NCBI RefSeq assembly: GCF_900176505.1
Contig: NZ_FWYB01000017.1
Span: 86,083 to 150,082 of the forward strand
Direction: 5' to 3'
From: Pedobacter nyackensis
GTDB taxonomy: Bacteria > Bacteroidota > Bacteroidia > Sphingobacteriales > Sphingobacteriaceae
DNA length: 64,000 nt
This document shows, piece after piece, positions 54,602 to 63,778 of the stretch. Position numbers and translations under genes: made by a program. Each line of letters opens with the position of its first letter. Positions within the stretch are counted from its first letter, which is position 1. The notes below the pieces were generated by a model. It searched no databases. It saw nothing but the letters and a program-made list of their open reading frames with translations, and was not told where the DNA came from.

Positions 54602-55792
54602 ATGATGATTATAAAGAGATTTAAGCTTATTATTTTAATAACACTTAGCAGTTCATTCTGCATTGCACAGGCGCCCAAAAAGCCGATGGCACAATTGATC
54701 AACGAGGAATTTAAATTTGCCCTTGATCAGTATAAAGTGCTTGCAAAAAATATTCCGGCAGGACTGACTCCTCAAAGCTTTGCCAATAACAAATCAATCA
54801 ATCACGATATAAAATGGTGGTGCAGTGGTTTTTACTCTGGTAGTTTATGGTATTTGTATGAACAGACCAAAGATGCATCGATCAAACAGGAAGCTGAAAA
54901 AGCTTTAAAGGTGATTGAGCCAAATCAAACCTATACGGGGCATCATGATTTAGGCTTTATGATGTACTGTAGTTTTGGCAATGCATACCGTTTAACAGGA
55001 AAGCCAGCCTATAAGCAGGTTATACAGCGTTCTGCTGAATCTTTGTCAACCCGGTATCGCCCGAATATTAAATCCATTCAGTCTTGGAACAAGAATCAAT
55101 ACTGGGAATGTCCTGTAATCATTGATAACATGATGAACCTTGAAATGTTGAACTGGGCAAGCGAAAATGGTGGAAGTCCTAAATACAAGGATATTGCAAT
55201 CACGCATTCAAATACTACATTGAAAAATCATTTCCGTGATGATTTTAGTTCCTATCATGTAATTGATTATAACCCTGAAACCGGAGCGGTTTTAAGGAAA
55301 GCAACCTGGCAAGGTGCGGCGAATTGCTCTGCATGGTCACGCGGACAAGGTTGGGCATTATATGGTTATACCATGATGTATCGCTTTACAAAAAATGAAG
55401 CCTATCTTAAACAAGCAAAAGGAATTGCGCATTTCATCTTGAATCACCCGAATTTACCTGCCGATAAAATTCCATTCTGGGACTTTGATGCACAAGGGAT
55501 TCCTTTTGCAAAACGTGATGCCTCTGCCGGTGCATTGATCGCATCTGCGTTACTCGAACTCGGACAATTCAGCTCGGGCGATGAAAAGGCCGAATTCAAA
55601 TCCGCTGCGGAAACGATGATCTATGCTCTTGCAAGCCCTGCCTATCGCGCTAAACTAGGAGAAAACGGTGGCTTTTTATTAATGCACAGTACAGGTGCTT
55701 ATCCGTTAAACAGTGAAATAGATGTACCTCTGGTCTATGCAGATTATTATTATCTGGAAGCTTTGTTGAGATATAAAAAGTGGTATTTATAA
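54602..55792 (+). CDS. Secreted GH88 unsaturated glucuronyl hydrolase
   Basis: The protein has 396 residues with a signal peptide (to FCIAQA, about 23). The (alpha/alpha)6 barrel contains GHHDLGFMMYCSFGNAYRL (Asp-116) and IIDNMMNLEMLNW (Asp-175), matching in motif and spacing the two essential aspartates of Bacillus GH88 enzymes, then ATWQGAANCSAWSRGQGWALYG. The enzyme hydrolyses unsaturated uronic acids left by polysaccharide lyases. No lyase gene is in this locus, so its substrate must come from enzymes coded elsewhere or from other organisms. Confidence 0.92.
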   Translation: MMIIKRFKLIILITLSSSFCIAQAPKKPMAQLINEEFKFALDQYKVLAKNIPAGLTPQSFANNKSINHDIKWWCSGFYSGSLWYLYEQTKDASIKQEAEKALKVIEPNQTYTGHHDLGFMMYCSFGNAYRLTGKPAYKQVIQRSAESLSTRYRPNIKSIQSWNKNQYWECPVIIDNMMNLEMLNWASENGGSPKYKDIAITHSNTTLKNHFRDDFSSYHVIDYNPETGAVLRKATWQGAANCSAWSRGQGWALYGYTMMYRFTKNEAYLKQAKGIAHFILNHPNLPADKIPFWDFDAQGIPFAKRDASAGALIASALLELGQFSSGDEKAEFKSAAETMIYALASPAYRAKLGENGGFLLMHSTGAYPLNSEIDVPLVYADYYYLEALLRYKKWYL

Positions 55793-55847
55793 TTTATGTT
55801 ATCACAATTAAAGACATATCAACCAGAATAAACAAAAAAATAAATAG

Positions 55848-57074
55848 ATGAAATACAAAATGCTTTTTGCATTGCTGATGTTTTTTCAGTTTACGAGTGC
55901 ACAAAATAAAAACAGAATTACTACAGGTTTAGAAGATCGTGAATTCTGGGTTAAAAGCTTATACAAAATTTCTTATCCGGTGATTCATAATCTGGCTAAT
56001 GAGACATTAAAAAAGAATATGCCCTTAGCGCATAATCCTGATTATGGGTTGAATCTAACCAAAGTAACTTATTTAGAAGCTGTAGGAAGAACTATGGCCG
56101 GTGTTGCACCCTGGCTGGCTTTACCTGATGATGAGACTAAAGAGGGAAAAATGCGTAAAACAATGCGTTTGGAATTATTAAAGGGATTGACGAATTCTGT
56201 AAACCCGGCAAGCCCTGATTATATCAGCTATCGGAGTGAAGGCCAACCTATTGTTGATGCTGCCTATGTTGCGCAAGCTTTTTTACGGGCACCCAAAGCA
56301 CTATGGGAGCCATTGGATGAGCTGACTAAAAAACGTTTCATTGAAGAGTTTAAATCCCTTAGAACCAGAACCGGAGCTTACAACAACTGGTTGCTTTTCG
56401 CTGGTTTAACCGAAGGCTTTCTGTTAAGTATCGGAGAACAGTATGATCCGGCAAGAGTTCAGTTCGCTGTTAACAAAATGAAAGAATGGTATGTTGGCGA
56501 CAGCTGGTATAGTGATGGTGCAAAGTTCAGTATGGATTACTATAATTCTTATGTAATCCACAGCATGTTGGTCGATCTGCTTAAAGTGTTGGCAGACAAG
56601 AAAAAAGCACCCGAGTCGGATTACAACCTGGCGGTAAAACGGATGGTTAGGTATTCTGAATATCTGGAGCGCTTGATTTCTCCTGAAGGGACTTACTCGC
56701 CTTATGGGCGTTCAATAACCTATCGTACTGCTGCTTTTCAGGCTTTGGCTCAAACCGCATTGATGGATAAGCTACCTGAATATATAAAACCCGCGCAGGT
56801 CCGTTGTGCCTTAACCAAGGTGATGCGCAATATGTATGAGGGAAATCAGAATTTTGATGATAAAGGCTGGCTGGTGTTGGGCTTTAATGGTCACCAGCCT
56901 GAGATTGCTGATATCTACACTTCAACGGGAAGTTTATATATGGCAACGTTGGGTTTTCTAACTTTGGGTTTACCTGCAGACCATAAGTTTTGGACGGATG
57001 TTTTTGCACCCTGGACTAGTTTAAAGGCCTGGAAGGGTGAACCCATAAAAAAAGATTATAAAGTAGAGTACTAG
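55848..57074 (+). CDS. Secreted DUF2264-family protein, probable (alpha/alpha) glycosidase
   Basis: The protein has 408 residues with a signal peptide (to FTSAQNK, about 19). The opening DREFWVKSLYKISYPVIHNLANETLKKNMP, then YLEAVGRTMAGVAPWLALPDDE, YRSEGQPIVDAAYVAQAFLRAP and NNWLLFAGLTEGFLL, follows the DUF2264 pattern, an (alpha/alpha)-barrel group that as I recall was placed in a CAZy family with beta-glucuronidase activity. That would fit with the GH88 gene 55 bp upstream. The C-terminal end WTDVFAPWTSLKAWKGEPIKKD is usual. Assignment to the family is solid; the enzyme activity is recalled, not shown. Confidence 0.82.
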   Translation: MKYKMLFALLMFFQFTSAQNKNRITTGLEDREFWVKSLYKISYPVIHNLANETLKKNMPLAHNPDYGLNLTKVTYLEAVGRTMAGVAPWLALPDDETKEGKMRKTMRLELLKGLTNSVNPASPDYISYRSEGQPIVDAAYVAQAFLRAPKALWEPLDELTKKRFIEEFKSLRTRTGAYNNWLLFAGLTEGFLLSIGEQYDPARVQFAVNKMKEWYVGDSWYSDGAKFSMDYYNSYVIHSMLVDLLKVLADKKKAPESDYNLAVKRMVRYSEYLERLISPEGTYSPYGRSITYRTAAFQALAQTALMDKLPEYIKPAQVRCALTKVMRNMYEGNQNFDDKGWLVLGFNGHQPEIADIYTSTGSLYMATLGFLTLGLPADHKFWTDVFAPWTSLKAWKGEPIKKDYKVEY

Positions 57075-57219
57075 AAGACTAACGATGTTGGTCAATTAGA
57101 ATAGCATAGCAATATCCCGGCTATCGTTCAAGCAATTATAAACACCATCATAAAAATAATTGCAGGATTTAGGTGATATTTGGAATTATATAAGCACATA
57201 CTATTAAACTATAGTAGTT

Positions 57220-57768
57220 ATGATTCTAAAACCTGATAAAGAAAAAGTTTCAAACGATCATGAAGCTTTACTGATGTCGCTGTATCAAGATGCTTTTCCT
57301 CTTGTTGCCAGCTATGTAAAGAAAATGGGTGGCTCCTTTGATGAAGCCAAAGATATTTTTCAGGATGCCCTGATCATTTATTATGAAAAAGTTCGGCATA
57401 AAGGAATAACGTTGCGGTACACTGAAAAAACATATCTTTTTGGCATTGCAAAATACCTTTGGAATAAACGGTATAAAGTAACCAGTAAACAACTTCCTAT
57501 TGATCTCCATAATGATCCTGATGCTGTGGATTCCGTTTATGAAGAAATATCTTCTACCAGATTGATCAATTTGCTGCAAACGGCAGGTCAGAAATGCATG
57601 CAGCTGCTCAGCGCTTTTTATTATGAAAGGTTGAATATGGAAATCCTTGCAGAACGGTTTGGGTTTTCAGGTCCAAGATCAGCAACTGTTCAGAAGTTTA
57701 AATGCCTGGAGAAAATAAAAGAAACTGTAAAAGAAAAATCATTGAATTATGAAGACATCATGGAATGA
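57220..57768 (+). CDS. ECF-type RNA polymerase sigma factor
   Basis: The protein has 182 residues. Region 2: LYQDAFPLVASYVKKMGGSFDEAKDIFQDALIIYYEKV; after a short linker, region 4: CMQLLSAFYYERLNMEILAERFGFSGPRSATVQKFKCLEKIKE. These are the two domains of ECF sigma factors. It overlaps by 20 bp the next small gene, which is a candidate partner. No FecR-type anti-sigma or SusC with an STN domain is adjacent, so the trigger is unknown. Confidence 0.88.
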   Translation: MILKPDKEKVSNDHEALLMSLYQDAFPLVASYVKKMGGSFDEAKDIFQDALIIYYEKVRHKGITLRYTEKTYLFGIAKYLWNKRYKVTSKQLPIDLHNDPDAVDSVYEEISSTRLINLLQTAGQKCMQLLSAFYYERLNMEILAERFGFSGPRSATVQKFKCLEKIKETVKEKSLNYEDIME

Positions 57769-58018
57769 ACTGCTTCTGATTGAAGATTATCTTTTATCAG
57801 ATAGAAATGAGGCAGATAAAGTTGTTCTCGAAGCCCGTATGATATTACAGCCAGATCTAAAGGACAGTATTTTCTGGCAAGAAAAAACATACAGCCTGAT
57901 TGAGCAATATGGCAGACAGCAGTTGAGAAAAGAAATAGAACAAGTGCATGGAAAGTTGTTTACAGCTCCGGAACACGCTTCTTTCAGACAAAGGATCATG
58001 CAGCTTTTCAGTAAATAA
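57749..58018 (+). CDS. Small helical protein overlapping the sigma factor gene
   Basis: The protein has 89 residues, no membrane helix. It begins MKTSWNELLLIEDYLLSDRNEADKVVLEARMILQPDLKD and continues with EKTYSLIEQYGRQQLRKEIEQVHGKLF. The first part looks like the N-terminal helices of anti-sigma factors of this phylum. The 20-bp overlap with the ECF gene implies coupled translation. A role as partner or inhibitor is inferred only from position. Confidence 0.65.
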   Translation: MKTSWNELLLIEDYLLSDRNEADKVVLEARMILQPDLKDSIFWQEKTYSLIEQYGRQQLRKEIEQVHGKLFTAPEHASFRQRIMQLFSK

Positions 58019-58108
58019 TCCTTCACGATAATTTTTGAAAAACAACTATATCTCTCTGTACAAGAGGGCAGGACTAGCTATGCCCCAAATTTTAAAAACT
58101 CAGAAAAC

Positions 58109-58780
58109 ATGAATAAGAATGAATTTCGCAATTATGCAGTAAAACACCATCGTATCAACAGTTTATATGTAGATCGTTACATCAACCGGACATCCAGTGC
58201 TGGCCCGATGGCTATGACGCCTTACATTACCGAAGAGCGACAATTAAATGTAGCACAGATGGATGTGTTTTCAAGATTGATGATGGATAGGATCATCTTT
58301 ATGGGGGAACCTGTTGACGACAGAAATGCCAATGTCATACAAGCACAGTTACTTTTTTTGCAGTCTGCCGATGCAGAGAAAGACATCCAGTTATACGTTA
58401 ATTCTCCCGGAGGATCAGTCTACGCCGGACTTGGGATTTATGATACCATGCAGTTTATATCGCCGGATGTGGCTACCATCTGTACTGGGGTTGCTTTATC
58501 TATGGGGTCAGTATTGCTGTGCGCTGGCGCTAAGGGTAAACGTTCAGCATTGAAACACTCCAGGGTGATGATTCACCAGGCTTCTGGTGGCACACAAGGT
58601 ACTGCTACGGATATGGATATCAGTATAAGGGAGGTGCTTAAAGTTCAATCCGAATTGTATCATATTATTGCCAAACATAGTGGTCAGAGCTATGCTAAAA
58701 TCAATGATGCTGCGGCCCGTGATTACTGGATGACAGCAGCAGAGGCTAAAGAATTTGGTATGATTGATGAAGTACTGTAA
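58109..58780 (+). CDS. ClpP-like serine protease (paralogue)
   Basis: The protein has 223 residues. LYVNSPGGSVYAGLGIYDTMQF is the standard ClpP core. The catalytic triad is in place: Ser-131 in GVALSMGS (usually AASMGA), His-156 in VMIHQA and Asp-205 in RDYWMTA. The N-terminal stretch of about 55 residues is longer than the usual processed form and is rich in polar residues. ClpP forms a tetradecameric protease with Clp ATPases. No clpX or trigger factor gene is near, so this is likely a second copy, beside the ECF sigma factor gene. Confidence 0.88.
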   Translation: MNKNEFRNYAVKHHRINSLYVDRYINRTSSAGPMAMTPYITEERQLNVAQMDVFSRLMMDRIIFMGEPVDDRNANVIQAQLLFLQSADAEKDIQLYVNSPGGSVYAGLGIYDTMQFISPDVATICTGVALSMGSVLLCAGAKGKRSALKHSRVMIHQASGGTQGTATDMDISIREVLKVQSELYHIIAKHSGQSYAKINDAAARDYWMTAAEAKEFGMIDEVL

Positions 58781-58887
58781 ATAGGAAGCTATTCAACGAA
58801 AGGTATTGGTTCCGGTATACAAGAGGGATAACTGATGCATAGCGGAATCACGGAAAGCCAACGATTATCTGACTGTTATTGGCTTTG

Positions 58888-60644
58888 CTAATGGGTTTTA
58901 ACAGGATCGCTACCCAAACGAAGATCTAAAGTTCCGCCTTTTTTAAGGTCTTCGAAACTAAGGCTAAGTTTCTCTATTGTTTTTCCATTCAATGAAGCCT
59001 TATGAATATAGATATGATCGGGAGGTTGACTATGCACATTGATAGTAAATGTTTTTTTTCTGATATTCTCAGGAAGCTTTATGGTCACTTTATCGAATAA
59101 TGGGCTGCCTATCTGGAAGGAAGGATTCGCTGATGTAAGTCCTTTAACATCAAATAAGCCGATACCTGCCAATACATACCAGGCTCCAAGCTGACCTTGA
59201 TCTTCATCCTGACCATAGCCATAGCCATGGATACCATCTGTACCATAAAACTCATTACAGATTGCCCGTACCCACTTTTGGCTCAAATCCGGCCGGCCGG
59301 AAAAATGGAACAACCAGGAGATATGGAGATTCGGTTGGTTACCATGGTTGTACAAACCTTCTATTCCTGCAAAGGCATCTATATGTGTTCCACCACCAAA
59401 TATGTTCTTTCTGGAAATGGAAAAAATACTGTCCAGACGGCTGTTGAATGTCTTTTTACCAAGGAGTTTCACCAGAGCTTCAGGAGTATGGGGCACATAG
59501 AAGGTATATTGCCATGCATTTCCCTCCTGAAAGCCTATCCAGGATTATGGATCGGAGTACCGTTCTGTGCCAAAGGGATCTGCCCAACTGTACCATCATT
59601 TTTAGGATAGGCACCATTTACGTCATTAGCCAATCCTCACCCCAATAAAGCGTGGAATAAACCAGTATAAAATTTGATGCGATCTTCTTCTTTTCCACCA
59701 TTCACGGTGATTCTGGAAAGATTTTCATTCCAGCGTTTATGTGCATTTTCTTTGGCCTGAGAGAAAGAAAGATGTTTTCCTTCCTTATCGAGGTTAAGTT
59801 TTGCATTTTCTACTGAGGTATAAGAAAGGCCGGTTTTTATACAGATCGGTTCGTCTTTTTTGGTTTTAAACCGCAGATATATTCCTGCACCCTTACTATG
59901 AATACTCTTTTGATCTGGCAGTAGTGTACTATCTTTAAAAGAACCATAAGCTATCGGGGATTTGTCTATTTCTGCATAAAAATACATAGCAACATTTGCC
60001 TCTTTCTGATACTTTTGTACATAGACGGGCTTGGTGATCACGTATCCGGAAATGCGGTTTCCTTCATAGGTCACTTTTGCATCCAGAACCGGGCCGCTTT
60101 CTCCCATCATATGGCCGATATCAAAGATAACATTAGAAGAATCTGAAGCAGGGAAGGTGTATTGATGAAAACCTACTCTTTCAGTTGCAGTCAGTTCGGC
60201 CTTTATCTGGTAATCTTTCAGCAATACACGGTAATATCCAGCAGTAGCGTATTCATCTGTCTTGTTAAATGAAGAGCGATAGCCTTTTGACCGTTGATCC
60301 ATCTTTCCCGGATAGGTATGTATTTTGCCAACAGTTGGGGCAAAGACTATTCCGCCTATCTGAAATTCATGAAAGTTTGCGAAACCTTCTATTGAGGTAT
60401 GTCTTTCATCATAGCCAACAGCTTCCCACCCTGAGGCGTTTCCATAACTGCCGTTCGTACTGGGAGCCAGTTTAGCCATACCAAAAGGTAGTGCAGCAGG
60501 GGTGTAAAAAAAATACCTGCTATGAGCAGATCCTATATTAGGCTTAACATATCGGGTCAGATCTTCAGAGGTTTGAACTGATTGAGATAACGCCTGGATA
60601 GAGATGATACTTAACGATAACGCTATAAAGATTTTATGCTTCAT
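58888..60644 (-). pseudogene. GH92 alpha-mannosidase pseudogene (nonsense plus internal deletion)
   Basis: The 5' part (60644-59640) codes for a signal peptide and the N-terminal half of a GH92 enzyme (YVKPNIGSAHSRYFFYTPAALPFGMAKL..., RIKFYTGLFHALLG). A TGA at 59639-59637 interrupts it; read through, the frame goes on as GLANDVNGAYPKNDGTVGQIPL until a TAG at 59537-59535. A different frame then resumes with FQEGNAWQYTFYVPH and runs to 58888, with YGQDEDQGQLGAWYVLAGIGLFDV, the catalytic-acid region of the family. The total is about 580 codons against about 750 in intact GH92 enzymes, so the middle is deleted at about 59533-59560. It is nonfunctional as an enzyme. Confidence 0.88.
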
Positions 60645-60800
60645 GCTGTATTTTAATTTTAACGTACTTGAATGTATTCATTAATTTTATTCTTTAAAAG
60701 AAATAACAGATGAAAACCTATTTTCAGGCTTTATTTCTTTCGAGAATAATTTAAAATTTGAACTTAAATTTAGTTAGTTATATTGCATTAAAATCACTTT

Positions 60801-62870
60801 ATGGTTAGCAGGGCTACTGTTTATTATTCAAACGTATTTAGAATCACAGCCATAATAGCTTTTTTAGGTTATAGCCTGATCACGATTTCCTGTAAACAGC
60901 AGTCAACAGAAAATCCTGATCATACCGTTCAGGCTGATTCTATTCTTGACAATACAAATGACCTGCTTAACAGTGGCCAAATCAAGAAAGCAAAGATTTA
61001 TCTGGATTCGTCGTATCAGTTTTTTCAGAAACCCGGTGTTACAGATCTGTGGAGGAAATATGAACACGAAGTTAATTTCTATTTAAACCATGAATTCAAT
61101 CCAGACTCGGCACGTATCTATGCCGACAGCATGCAGTGGATACTAAACGACAAAAAGGAAAAATACGAGGTAGAATATGCCAAGACTATTTTCTTACAAG
61201 GCGACGTTCTGGTGGCCGAGAAAAGATATAACGAAGCTTTTAAAAGGTACTACGATGGCAGAACATTTGCCCTTAAGCATTTTGGTAGTTGCAGCCTTTA
61301 CGAATTCAGTTACAAATTAGGTATGGTGAGGTACAATCAAGAACAATACCTCAAAGCAATTCCGCATTTAAAACAGGCACTTGCTGAGAATGCAAATTGC
61401 AAGGAAAGCGATGGATTTAACAAAATTTTTGTATTCCCTCAAAGCAACTTGAATACGATAGCGCTGTGTTACGAACAGGCCCAGAAGCCAGACAGTGCTA
61501 TTTATTATTACCGACAGGCTTTATCTTTTATTGACGGATATGCGGGCAAATATCCAGACCGAAAACACTTTATTGAAATAGCAAGAGGTGTAATCTTTGG
61601 AAATCTGGGTGGTGTTTTTGTCAGAACCAACAATTATCTACAAGCAGAACGACATCTGAAGGAAAGTATAGCGATTAATGACAGGCCAACGTTTGACATC
61701 CTGGATGCACAATCAGCAAAGATTAAACTAGCAGATCTGTACATCAAGCATTCTAACCTTAACAGTGCTGAAAAAATTTTAAACGAATTAGAGGTCTATC
61801 TTTCAGAACAGCCTAAAACCAATCCTGCTGGTGAGGCTATTCGTTCAATGTGGTATGAATTGAAATGGAATTATTTTGACAAATCCGGCCAGATTCCGAA
61901 GGCTTACTACTATTTACAAAAATATCATGTAATTCAGGATTCTCTTAATCAACTTAAAGCCGGGCTAAAGGTAATTGATATGGATCGGGCATTCAGAGAT
62001 ACCGAGCAACAATATAAACTTGCTCTGCTCAATAAAGACAATCAATTGAGAAAAGGTTATCTGGCTGGTTTTATTGGGATTTCGGTATTGAGCATAGTTC
62101 TTCTTGGAATGGTTTGGTATAACCTGAAACGTTCCAGAAAGTTGAATAATAAAATGGCAGAGCAAAACAAGGAATTGCAAATGACATTGGGTTCCTTAGA
62201 ACACAGTCAGCGGGAAAATACAGATCTGATGAAAGTGGTAGCTCATGATTTGCGCAATCCTATTGGTGGCATTACCTCCCTTTCGGAATTAATGCTTCAG
62301 GAAAAAGGAAGGTCTGCCCAGGATATTACCATGCTTGAACTGATCAAAACTTCAGGTCAGAACTCCCTTGGGCTAGTCAATGATCTATTAACCAGCAATA
62401 CACTGATTAAAGACCCAGAAAAAGAATCTATTGATCTGTATTTGATGCTTCGTTATTGTGTAGATCTGCTATTTTTTAAAGCTAATCAAAAGAAGCAGAA
62501 GTTAGTGCTAAATGCGTTGCATATTACCATCCTGGTAAACAGGGAAAAGATGTGGCGCGTTTTAAGTAACCTGATTGCCAATGCAATTAAGTTTAGTCCA
62601 GAGGGTGCTGAAATTTCTATCGCGATGAAATCACTTAATGATACAGTGTTGATCAAAGTTGAAGATTGCGGTATAGGTATCCCAGACCATATGAAAGACA
62701 AAATCTTTGACATGTTTACAGAAGCTAAAAGAGAAGGAACCGGAGGTGAAAAGCCATTTGGATTAGGGCTGGCAATTTCCAAACAAATTGTAGAGGCACA
62801 TAATGGCAGAATCTGGTTTCACAGCAAACCTGACGATGGAACGATTTTTTATGTGGAGCTGCCGATATGA
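60801..62870 (+). CDS. TPR-containing sensor histidine kinase
   Basis: The protein has 689 residues. A hydrophobic N-terminus ends at SLITISC (Cys-31), possibly a lipobox. A periplasmic region of tetratricopeptide-like repeats (about 45-410) is followed by a membrane helix (about 420-442), a coiled stretch, HisKA with the H box VVAHDLRNPIGG (His-482), and a HATPase domain with NLIANAIKFSPEG, DCGIGIPDHM and KPFGLGLAISKQIVEAHNGRI. All kinase boxes are present. No response regulator is adjacent, so it is an orphan kinase. Signal and target are not known. Confidence 0.92.
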   Translation: MVSRATVYYSNVFRITAIIAFLGYSLITISCKQQSTENPDHTVQADSILDNTNDLLNSGQIKKAKIYLDSSYQFFQKPGVTDLWRKYEHEVNFYLNHEFNPDSARIYADSMQWILNDKKEKYEVEYAKTIFLQGDVLVAEKRYNEAFKRYYDGRTFALKHFGSCSLYEFSYKLGMVRYNQEQYLKAIPHLKQALAENANCKESDGFNKIFVFPQSNLNTIALCYEQAQKPDSAIYYYRQALSFIDGYAGKYPDRKHFIEIARGVIFGNLGGVFVRTNNYLQAERHLKESIAINDRPTFDILDAQSAKIKLADLYIKHSNLNSAEKILNELEVYLSEQPKTNPAGEAIRSMWYELKWNYFDKSGQIPKAYYYLQKYHVIQDSLNQLKAGLKVIDMDRAFRDTEQQYKLALLNKDNQLRKGYLAGFIGISVLSIVLLGMVWYNLKRSRKLNNKMAEQNKELQMTLGSLEHSQRENTDLMKVVAHDLRNPIGGITSLSELMLQEKGRSAQDITMLELIKTSGQNSLGLVNDLLTSNTLIKDPEKESIDLYLMLRYCVDLLFFKANQKKQKLVLNALHITILVNREKMWRVLSNLIANAIKFSPEGAEISIAMKSLNDTVLIKVEDCGIGIPDHMKDKIFDMFTEAKREGTGGEKPFGLGLAISKQIVEAHNGRIWFHSKPDDGTIFYVELPI

Positions 62871-63201
62871 TTAAAGCGCTGATCAACCGTCTATAATCAT
62901 GTATATCAACATTACCGATAAAGTAACGGCCGACAACAAAGGCAGTAGTGGGGGACTGGTTTCATGAATTTCGGTGTACCATTTTCCATCATCTCCATCT
63001 TAAAGGATCAGAATCAAACATAGCCTTTTGAATATCAACTATTACTGAGGTTATTCCCTTGTAATTATCAAAAACGAATTGTCTGGTTATATGTTCGATC
63101 ATATTTTGCTTTTTCTATGCCTTGGTTATCCTAAGTAATTGTGTTTTTGAATTACTAACTTAGCTAAAATAATACTCTTTTAATGAATCGTATAATCTTA
63201 T
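62871..63201. other. Intergenic region with gene relics
   Basis: 331 bp without an intact gene. It holds the mobilisation-gene relic at 62899-62967. On the minus strand a frame starting at 63102 (MIEHITRQFVFDNY) stops by a TGA near 62990, and a shifted frame continues as GDDGKWYTEIHETSP; this looks like a second broken gene of unknown family. Confidence 0.45.
62899..62967 (+). pseudogene. Relic of a DUF5712-type mobilisation gene
   Basis: The first codons read MYINITDKVTADNKGSSGGLV, then TCA TGA. As I recall, proteins of the DUF5712 group from Bacteroidota conjugative elements open with the same MYINIT...NNKGSSGxLV block and continue with YLEKEN. Only 22 codons are left. The identification rests on this short match. 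Confidence 0.5.
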
Positions 63202-63768
63202 ATGGTGACAAATATGCCTGAAATTATTACTTTAAGGACAGATCGTTTGATAATTACAGATTTAAATTATGGCGATTTAGATTTTATCCATGTTCTCCAT
63301 TTGAATCCTGAAGTTCAAAAATATGCCACCCTTGATATACCTGAATCTATAGATGAATCAAAAGATTATCTTAGAAAATATATGGAACAACAGAGCTGTA
63401 GTCCCAGAAAGGAATATGGCTTTAGTATATCGTTAGTTAATCAAGAGCCAATTGGCTTAATAGGGCTTAGTAATGGTTTGAATAAGTTTAAAAATGCCGA
63501 ACTATGGTTTAAATTACATCCTGGGTATTGGGGGAAGGGATACATTACTGAGGCTGCGCTATTACTCTTAAAATTTGGTTTTGAAAGATTACTTCTTCAT
63601 AGAATTGAAGCCGGTGTTGCTACAGAAAATATCGCATCCATTAGGGTTCTTGAAAAAATAGGGATGCAGAAAGAGGGAATACGAAGAAAAATCCTGCCAA
63701 TAAGAGGAGAATGGAAAGATAATTTTCATTATGCAGTTTTAGAGGATGATTTTATTCAAATCCATTGA
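63202..63768 (+). CDS. RimJ/RimL-type GNAT acetyltransferase
   Basis: The protein has 188 residues (ATG at 63202, or 63214 giving MPEIITLRTDRLIITDL, the more usual opening). It shows LHPGYWGKGYITEAALLLLKFGFERL, the acetyl-CoA loop of the family, and IEAGVATENIASIRVLEKIGMQKEG, the conserved end of RimJ-type enzymes. Members acetylate ribosomal protein N-termini or small molecules; the substrate is unknown. It is convergent with a second GNAT gene. Confidence 0.88.
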   Translation: MVTNMPEIITLRTDRLIITDLNYGDLDFIHVLHLNPEVQKYATLDIPESIDESKDYLRKYMEQQSCSPRKEYGFSISLVNQEPIGLIGLSNGLNKFKNAELWFKLHPGYWGKGYITEAALLLLKFGFERLLLHRIEAGVATENIASIRVLEKIGMQKEGIRRKILPIRGEWKDNFHYAVLEDDFIQIH

Positions 63769-63778
63769 TCCTGAATAC

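Noticed and set aside
58888..59496. C-terminal GH92 fragment as a separate gene
   Set aside because: It starts mid-domain and joins the upstream half once the TGA and deletion are considered; one pseudogene is simpler.
59197..59648. Three plus-strand frames of 60-137 residues
   Set aside because: They lie opposite the GH92 pseudogene and are explained by its codon use.
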